10,652 nucleotides of DNA. Origin: Podila epigama. Its lineage: Eukaryota > Mortierellomycota > Mortierellomycetes > Mortierellales > Mortierellaceae. Below are positions 1 to 6,312 of this stretch, piece by piece. The stretch covers positions 1 through 10,652 of the forward strand of contig JAAAVE010001055.1 in NCBI GenBank assembly GCA_015679605.1. The letters are read 5' to 3'. The notes under the pieces are model-generated. The model ran no database searches. It was not told where the DNA came from and saw only the letters and a program-made list of their open reading frames with translations. Numbering within the stretch: position 1 is the first letter of the stretch; every line of letters begins with the position of its first letter. The position numbers and the translations under genes were made by a program.

Positions 1-21
1 AAAAAAAAAAAAACACCTTAC

Positions 22-1263
22 CAGACAACCAAAATCATCAAGGCAAGGACGCGCAAGGTCCAAAAGACATCAAGGCGATCGATCAGGGCATGGGTCAAGG
101 GAGCGAGGATGAATCCACCAGCACCCGAACCAGAGACAGCAATACCCATAGCAAGTCCTCGTCGTCGGTTAAAGTACTGTGAGGGCACTGCGACTCCTGG
201 ATAGTAAATCATGCTTGCGCCAATTCCAAATAGCTGTTCATCGAGAAAAAGACAGAAGTTACACAAAGAAATGGTCAATGCACTCTTCGTTCAAAAAGAT
301 GGTGCCACAAAAAAAACTGAGAGTGGATGAAAAAAAAAAAATGCATATATAAAAATACGTTACCACTCCCTGGGTCATGTAGAGATGCCAGAGCTGAACA
401 TAGGATGGATAGTCACAGATTGTGGATATGCAGGGTCATTGTGGAGCAGAAGGAGAGCGAGAGAGAGCGAGAGAGAGAGAGGGGGGTAAAAGAGGGGAGA
501 GAGATCACAAGGAGGCAGGGTTAATGCATAGCTCACTAGCATGGTTGTGGAAAAAGACCTATGGGGTCAAAGGATCAACAAAAGAAAAAACGCGCACATG
601 GTTTTTAAAAAACGGAGCATGATTAGTTTTTACCTGTGTCGAAAACGAGGCAAGAATGAGCGACAAAGTCATGATGACAGTGCCTGTCAATGCAGTGCCT
701 CGGAAACCAAAGTAATCGGCCAGGATTCCGGACAGGAAACCGGCAATGTATGTCACGGCAGAGCCTGTAGTGCCCACAAAGGCAATGGAGGATGAAGTCG
801 CATCAGGAAATACATCGTGGTAGTGCAGCTCAAAGATGCCAAAGACAAACTCGGTTGGCGCAAAGACAAAGCAATGGATTAGGAATGAGCCAAGAACGGC
901 AAGCCAGCCCTTGAGGCCACCGTCGACAGGCGAGCTCGGCACGAGATCTTGAAGGTGAATATGATGGTGATGTTGTTCAAGGTCATGGTCCTGGTCCTGG
1001 TCATTATTATGCTTGTCAACCGATTGTTCATTCTGGACAGGGGTATTTGAATGGAGGGTGTCTTTGGTACTGGATGTAGAAAGAGATGTTGCCGAGAGAC
1101 GTCTTGGTTCTGATGGTGTAGACTGGTTGTCGTTGGTCAAGGTGGGGTTGGCAGAAGCCAAAGGACTACCGGAGGGTTTTGATGGGGTGTTGGACGAGAT
1201 TTCAGTATTATTCGCAACCGATGACGGTTGCTGCACGTTGCAGGATTCTGCTGGTGTAGACAT
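22..1263 (-). CDS. Gene A: MFS monocarboxylate-transporter-like protein, N-terminal half (continues past left edge)
   Basis: Predicted plasma- or organelle-membrane H+-coupled solute carrier of the fungal MCH/MCT family; the substrate cannot be read from sequence. Exons on the minus strand: 1263-634 (210 aa, phase 0, donor GTAAAA), 393-364 (a 30-nt microexon, LWHLYMTQGV, donor GTAACG) and 233-22 (donor GTAAGG, phase 2); the next exon lies outside the window. Residues 1-113 are hydrophilic, Ser/Thr/Asn-rich, with an Asp-Gln/His stretch (about 87-103), as expected of a cytosolic N-tail. At 114-120 is DGGLKGW, the MCT TM1 signature (family form DGGWGW), followed by TM1 (AVLGSFLIHCFVF) and TM2-3. 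After the third exon begins come LFGIGASMIYYPG (TM4) and YFNRRRGLAMGIAVSGSGAG, the conserved loop/TM5 motif. About 290 of an expected 450-550 aa are present. The start at 1263 is chosen because the in-frame upstream sequence (to 1503) is CT-rich low complexity and because AG lies one base before A-ATG. It is paralogous to gene B. Confidence 0.88.
364..393 (-). other. 30-nt microexon of gene A
   Basis: Reads CTC TGG CAT CTC TAC ATG ACC CAG GGA GTG on the minus strand, flanked by a TTCAG acceptor (394-395 is AG) and a GTAACG donor (358-363). It supplies exactly the LWHLYMTQGV segment that aligns to VWQLYLTQ of gene B and joins in phase 0 to both neighbours, so it is coding. Flanking introns are 633-394 (240 bp, rich in CT repeats) and 363-234 (130 bp). 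Confidence 0.85.
446..486. repeat. GA-rich microsatellite inside gene A intron 1
   Basis: An almost pure purine stretch of GAGAGA and GAGAGCGA units ends in a G run. It lies in the 240-bp intron before the 30-nt microexon and is read as a CT-rich tract in the transcript, roughly 50 nt upstream of the acceptor. Confidence 0.8.
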
Positions 1264-1369
1264 TCTGGAAATATTAATAATTTTGGTTGTGTGGAAACAA
1301 AAAGAACTGGGCTTAATGAGAGTGAGAGAGTGAGAATAGAAAAAACAGAAAAAATGGAAAGTGGAGGAA

Positions 1370-1412
1370 AAAGAAAGAAAGAAAGAAAGAAAGAGAGAAG
1401 GAGAGAGAGAAT
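1370..1412. repeat. GAAA/GA microsatellite (CTTT/CT on the gene A sense strand)
   Basis: Repeated GAAA units run into GAGA repeats on the plus strand. On the transcribed strand this is a pyrimidine tract about 110-150 bp before the gene A ATG. Such tracts are common near fungal transcription starts and in introns. Confidence 0.8.
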
Positions 1413-1654
1413 GGAATGTCAATAACAAACGGTTCCGTTGAAAAACGGTCAAGAGAGGATAGGAACCATGTATGTGTTCAAATGTACACATGTTCATGTG
1501 CATTCCAACTCAAACGTTGCACAACTCCTGAACGAACCCTTTTTTGTTCAACGTGGTTCCGTTGTACAAAACAAACAAACACACACACAAACAAACAAAT
1601 GAATAAACTCAGCCAAAAGACCCACGAACAAGCGCCAGATGAGGCAGGTTGTCG

Positions 1655-1678
1655 AGGTCAAGGTCAAGGTCAAGGTCA
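1655..1678. repeat. Tandem hexamer repeat, four perfect AGGTCA units
   Basis: Four contiguous AGGTCA copies (TTGACC-type on the minus strand), flanked by degenerate units (GTCG before, AGATCG after). It lies about 390 bp upstream of the gene A ATG, inside the putative leader intron. It may be a microsatellite or a direct-repeat binding site; nothing in the sequence decides this. Confidence 0.8.
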
Positions 1679-2593
1679 AGATCGAGGCCAAGAGTTAGGG
1701 GGAGGTCATGGTCGAACGGTGGTGGATACAACGGCAAAGATACTTTGTACCTTATTTTGGCGGCGCTTCAAGGGTGCGAGTGGAGCAAGTAGAGTAAGGT
1801 CAGTGACTTACCCAGCACTTACCTATCAAACAGTGTCAAAGTTTTGTCAGGCCACAATCCGGCAAATTCTCCAACACCGTGAGGACGGAAAATAAACATA
1901 AAAGAAAAAAAAAAAAGAGGAGAATGAATGCGGAGAATGATGGGTGCAATACAAAAGGTATCTCGACTGTGGTATTTTGTATCGTGTACGGTGCCAGGTA
2001 CCGGTGCCAGATGGACACTTTCACTTTTTACTTGTGTTTCATATCCGGTATTCCGTAGGTCCTTGTCATATGAAGACGAGTTGGAGTGCAGAGAATTGTG
2101 TTGTTTGATACTCAATGGATGCCACGCGAGTGGTCCATGTAGCATATCACTGCTATGGCAAGACAGAGTATGAGGCGAAGGATAGGAGGACGGTAAGTTC
2201 TAGTAAAGATTCCTCTATAGCCATGAGCCTTTGTGCATCCGATACTGGACTACATTGCATACACAATTACATAACTCTTGAAAACCAAACCAATGCTCAC
2301 CACGTCAATTTTACACCTAGATAGAGATGGCCATTCAAGTTGCCATGTTCACACACTCACAGACACACACACAAAGAAACACATAATCATACACATAATT
2401 ATACAGAAGCGCAATGCAGTGGACAAGATATCATGTGTAATAAATAATGAGTGTATTGCGGATATGCTGTACAAAGAAAAAAAAAAAAAGATGATATCTA
2501 TGGGGTGGGTATATAATACAATGTGAGCTGTACATGAGAATAAAAAAAAGTGGCAAATTTCAACTCCCACTCCCATTTTTTTTCTCCCCTTCC

Positions 2594-4311
2594 TTAATGG
2601 TGACTGACAGGGGCCGTAGAAGCAGTCGAAGGCATGGCCAACAACTCGCTCTTTGCCTTCTTGTCCTGTCGGCGGAAGTAGACCCAGGCAGAGATACACA
2701 TGGCACCGAGGAGCAAGGTGCCCCCAGCGGTCATGATAACAGGGATATAAGTAATGTTGGGCAAAGTCGCGTCCAAAAGAGCGCCTGCGATAGGTGCACC
2801 GGACAACATACCGACGCCGCTGACCGCATACATGAATCCAATGACAGTCGAAACCTGGTGAGAGCCAAACGTCTCTGAGACAACCAATGGTACCAAGGAG
2901 ACGTAACCGCCAGCGAAAAAGCCGTAGACGATGGCAAAGAGCATGTAGACACCAAATGATTTTGACAATGTCCAGATGATAAGAATTGATCCTGCAGTGA
3001 TCCAGGCACAGATGCTGACAACAATCGTCTTTGGCATACGGTCAGCTGCAAAACCAAGTGCGATTCTTCCAAGGCATGACGCACCGCTCGAGATGCCAGC
3101 AATCAGGGCGCCATTCTGAGCTGTCAAGCCAATGAACACGGAGTAGGCTATAAAATATGAGTATGAAAAGGTAGAAACGGATTAGAGTGCGAGCGAGGAG
3201 ACTGTGCGAACGGTAGAGGACACTGATATGTGTACATGCTGACAAAGAAGAAGAACAAAAAAAGCAAAGACTTACTCTGAAAGTAATACATTGGAATCAG
3301 GAAACCAATCGAGGCTGCAACTTCTGCGCAGGTCAAGGACAGGAACTGAGGGTTCTTGAAGACCTTGAGTTCTGAAAAGAAACCCTTCAGACCACCCATC
3401 TTGGGCTCTGACTCTTCAGGAGTGGAGGGTGAGGAAGAGGAGGCCAACTTTTCAGAGACAGCACCCATCTCGACATCGGACGAGGGTGTCACTGGTTCTG
3501 GGACCTCTTTGCCACTCTCACGTTCAACAATCAAGAAACTTGCAGTACCACTATTTCGATGGAAATAAAGAAAGAAGAGGTTGGTAATCATGCAAAAGAA
3601 TACTCATGAAGATGTCACCCCTTGACCAAGGCAATAATGAACAATGAGACTATGGCTACTTACCAGACAATGACGCAAAAGAGAGCAAGAGCGCGGAGGG
3701 TCCAGCCAACACCGAGAGAGTCGATGAGAGCTTGGGTGGCAGGGGCGAGAGCGAGGCCACCGAGGCCAGTGCCACTGACAGCCAGACCGAGGGCGAAACC
3801 ACGTTTGGCATCGAACCAGTGTGAGGGAGCGCCGATGGCAGGAAAGTAGATGAGACTGAGTCAGATACAGCTGCCAGACCTGGGTGGCGAAGGAGGCGAG
3901 GATGAGGGCGACGGCCATGGTAGCGGTGCCGAGGAGGGCGGTGATGCGGTAGCCGAATCTATCTGCGGCCACACCGCTGACAAAGCCTGCAAAGTAGGTG
4001 GTGCTAGAACCGATGGTGCCGATAAGGGCGATGGAACCATGGCTCGAGTCTGCAAAGATTTCGAGGTAGTGGTGCTCAAACATACCAAAGATGTATTCTG
4101 TGGGTGCAAAGCAGAAGGTGTGGATGAGGAAAGAGCCCAAGACGACAAGCCAAGCGCGGAGACCGCCGTCTGGAGCACGGTCAGCCATGTCCACCAATGT
4201 AGGCGACTGTGAAATGCCGATGACAGATGGGGCGGTGGATTTGGCAGCCTTTTCGGGGGCAGGGAAGCCCTCGAAGGATGTACGAGGGGTCTCGTCAATG
4301 TCGTGGATCAT
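2594..4311 (-). CDS. Gene B: MFS monocarboxylate-transporter-like protein, spliced, carrying a frame-breaking deletion in TM4
   Basis: A second MCH/MCT-type transporter, sister to gene A. The start at 4311 gives MIHDIDETPRTSFEG, then APDGGLRAW at about 47-54 (MCT signature) and TM1-TM3 to VWQLYLTQ ending at 3856. Homology then resumes in another frame at 3854 (LIYFPAIGAPSHWF, then FDAKRGFALGLAVSGTGLGG, TM5) up to 3664. Further exons are 3550-3276 (end of TM6 and the Ser/Glu-rich central loop, then KVFKNPQFLSLTCAEVAASI, TM7) and 3147-2594 (TM8-12, hydrophilic C-tail ending SHH, TAA at 2594-2596). Introns: 3663-3551 (113 bp, GTAAGT, phase 2, same position as in gene A) and 3275-3148 (128 bp, GTAAGT, phase 1). 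Only seven nucleotides separate the LTQ codons from the TAC of YFP, where gene A has GV, an intron and LFGIGASMI. Without a correction the frame reads out of homology and stops near 3604. All downstream exons are clean, so the gene is either recently disabled or misassembled here. Confidence 0.85.
3846..3860 (-). other. Frameshift/deletion junction in gene B
   Basis: On the minus strand CAG (3858-3856, last Gln of YLTQ) is followed by T and then CTC ATC TAC TTT, which reads LIYF one frame away. Aligned to gene A, the codons for GVLFGIGA plus two bases are missing, i.e. 26 coding nt plus any intron, giving a net frame change. No donor/acceptor pair of plausible intron length bypasses it: the only in-place candidate, GTCTGG...ACTCAG, would be 24 nt. 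Confidence 0.85.
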
Positions 4312-6147
4312 AATGTGTTGTGTGTGTGTGTGCGTGTCTGTGTTGGCGATATTATGAATTAACGTGTGCTGTTGATGTGGAGAGAGTGCGTGAGAGAGAG
4401 AGATGAATGAAGGTCGGGTCAATTCACTGTGTCACAGAAGGGAAGGGGAAAGGTACATGCAAAGGGGGGAAGGATGATCTGTGCAGCTTTGTTTGTTTAT
4501 GTGGATGCCACGGTGTAAAATGGATGTGAATGAGTGTGAGTGTGAATGTTTGTTGTCCGTGCAATTACAAACAAGAGCCAGAGCAGAACGAGAGAGCAAA
4601 AGAACAAAAGAGAAAAGAGCGAGAATTAAGGAAAGGTACCCACCTTTTTATCCTTTTTTCTCGCCAACAATGAACAATGAACAATGACCAATGACCAATG
4701 ACCACCTTCATGCTGACAATGGCGTATTCGTATTCTTCTGGTCTGTTCACTTCATCTGTTTTCTTTTCTGTTCTATTCTATTTCGCAAAGTTAAAGAGAA
4801 ACAAAGGTAAAAAAAAAATGTCAAACGGGGTAACTGAGGACTATAAAAAACGTGAAAGGCCCATTCGACGGGTGTTACGCCTGGGATTGAATATGAGAAG
4901 GAATTATATGTAACAGGCTATTTCTTGTGACAAATGTCTGGCTGACTTGTTGAGATTTGAGCGGATGAGTAAACATTACTCCATTTACACGCAAGTTCAA
5001 CTACACTTTTCAAACAGACACCGCTACATATACGCCCAGGTAAAGGTTAAAAAAAAAAGGAAAGGTTCCCCTGCCCTCATTGTCCATTGTCGATCTGAGT
5101 TCCATCGCTCCCATCCATCCATCAAAACTCAGCCCCGACAGAAAAGAATGGTACCCTCAAAAGGCACATCATTACTCCTAAGTGAAGCGATCTCAGCAAA
5201 CAAAAACTTGAATGCTTGCTCAATTAGGAAGGTCACGGAGAGGTCTCCCACGCACTGTGCACACCCTCTCACCGGCCGGAATGTGTTTCAGGGTTCTTTT
5301 TTCATGGTTCCCAATGTCATTCGATTCGACGGTTGAGTTCTGTTTTGGTTAAAAAATGTTGCCATGTTCCCATGAACAAGAGTCATCATTATAACGGTCA
5401 TTGTATAAAAATGCATGTTTGCCGTGCTTAATGCAAAGGATTTCGTCTTTTTTTTTCTTTTCTTTTTTCATTCTCTATCACTGCTCCGACCAACTGGTAG
5501 TCAAAACTATCTCTGAGAGCTACATGCAAGCTTGATGCAACTTTAACTTCATACGTACTTCTCTATGCACATTTGGTTTAGCTGACCTTGAGCTTGGCTA
5601 TTAAGGCTGTGCTGAGTTGTAAAAGAAAAAAAAGAGACTTTGTTTAGGCCTATTTTTTTTTTCCTTGTGCATCCCGTACCCCTCTAAATTCGCATTCAAA
5701 AGTTGGCGGATGGTTGTTCCTTCCTTCACACACACAACGTCGAACCACTTCATGTGTAGATGCAAAATGACCAACTGCAAAAATGAGTATCACTCCCTAA
5801 TGAAAATCTTGAGTATTCCATTTGACGGAAGAATCTGTCCATCCTACCCCAAAAGCACAGGTTTAAAGGGAATATCTTGTGCATCTTGTCCACGCGCTCC
5901 ATTGCCAGAAATGGCAAATTGTCAAAGATTTAGACATCTAAATATGGAAATCTCCAAAAGAGGTCAATTGACGGTAATTGAAACTCATTTGACGAAAGTC
6001 ACGTTTTTCATTTTGGTGACGTATGATGATGATTTGGGGTGTCCGAGCATGTCGCATTTCAAACGCGACTCTTTATTATTTTTTTTTTGATGCGCAAACA
6101 ACTGAACATTAGAAAACAACTACAACACACAACCTCACCACGACACC
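4312..6147. promoter_or_regulatory. Divergent intergenic region between gene B (left) and gene C (right)
   Basis: 1.8 kb with no gene I can support. Next to gene B is a CA/GT microsatellite (about 4313-4342) and purine-rich sequence to about 4400, read as CA/CT-rich 5' leader of gene B. A heptamer array with CCAAT motifs lies at 4666-4704. TATAAAA strings occur at 4842-4848 and 5404-5410 but are about 1.3 kb and 0.74 kb from the gene C ATG, so their role is doubtful. T/CT tracts lie at 5448-5475 and 5653-5664. Open frames at 4947-5336 and 5665-6090 look non-coding. Sequence just before gene C (CACAACCTCACCACGACACC) is an A/C-rich typical fungal 5' leader. Confidence 0.6.
4666..4704. repeat. 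Heptamer tandem repeat with CCAAT boxes
   Basis: Three AACAATG units (4666-4686) followed by two ACCAATG units (4687-4700) and a partial ACCA. The last two contain CCAAT, the core bound by the fungal HAP/CBC complex, spaced 7 bp. It lies about 355-390 bp upstream of gene B's ATG. Whether it is regulatory or a simple repeat is unknown. Confidence 0.75.
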
Positions 6148-6312
6148 ATGGCCAATTCACATGCTACTACCAGCATTGGCACTTTAGGTTCACAGCATCT
6201 CTTCGTTGCATGTCCGTGCCTCAATGTCAAGCTGCACTTAGCCAATGAACCCACCGAAGCATCGCAGCTGGTAGGCCAAGACACCAAGCTCGGACTCGCA
6301 GGAGTTTCAGTG
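6148..6312 (+). other. Exon 1 of gene C (CxC half of the cysteine module)
   Basis: Encodes 55 residues ending GLAGVSV. The GTGAGT donor at 6313 follows a complete Val codon. With the CATAG acceptor at 6520-6521 the frame continues as EQKILCSMSISGDMATVRC, placing C74/C77 after the intron. The intron therefore splits the CxC and CxxC halves. Confidence 0.85.

Larger units (their letters stand above)
1265..1822 (-). other. Probable 5' leader intron of gene A
   Basis: Two perfect GTAAGT donors lie on the minus strand, with intron first bases at 1822 and 1811. A TTTCCAG acceptor ends at 1265, one base before the gene A ATG (1263). The implied intron of 558 bp contains a CTTT/CT-rich tract (about 1370-1410 as GAAA/GA on the plus strand) and four tandem AGGTCA units. 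A short pyrimidine-rich stretch (1902-1925) lies just upstream and could mark the transcription start. Sequence supports the splice sites; their use is inferred. The CT tract could instead be the core promoter of an unspliced leader. Confidence 0.5.
1264..2593. other. Intergenic region between tandem transporter genes (gene B 3' side, gene A promoter/leader)
   Basis: About 1.3 kb with no convincing protein gene. It holds gene B's 3' flank (2350-2593, A/T runs and a CA-rich stretch at 2353-2385), moderately GC sequence at 1930-2330 with short non-conserved open frames, then the putative gene A leader exon (about 1823-1900) and leader intron. A simple AAAC/CA tract lies at 1566-1600. Since both genes run leftwards, the gene A promoter must lie here. 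I see no tRNA, transposon end or terminal inverted repeat. Confidence 0.6.

Noticed and set aside
1264-1503. In-frame upstream extension of gene A to an ATG at 1503
   Set aside because: The extension is Ser/Phe/Leu low complexity from the CT tract, and an acceptor-like TTTCCAG lies right before the 1263 ATG, so 1263 is the better start.
3856-3879. GTCTGG...ACTCAG as a real intron in gene B
   Set aside because: It would be only 24 nt, would remove conserved VWQLYLTQ, and would still leave the downstream codons out of frame.
3850-4212. 120-codon plus-strand frame opposite gene B
   Set aside because: Antisense shadow of gene B exon 1; no family resemblance.
3861-4298. 145-codon Ser/Pro-rich minus-strand frame over gene B exon 1
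   Set aside because: Shadow of the high-GC third-position coding sequence of gene B in another frame.
4947-5336. 129-codon open frame in the intergenic region (plus)
   Set aside because: Composition is mixed and basic with no domain, no introns with good sites and no homologous look; it lies across A-runs. It is more likely a chance frame.
5404-5410. TATAAAA as the gene C promoter
   Set aside because: About 740 bp from the ATG with no visible leader intron signals linking them; AT-rich background makes chance occurrence likely.
5665-6090. 141-codon open frame with several cysteines just upstream of gene C (plus)
   Set aside because: Ends in a T-run (poly-Phe), has no recognisable motif, and its Cys are scattered, not in paired knuckles. 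It probably lies in the gene C promoter/leader. Transcription evidence would be needed to keep it.
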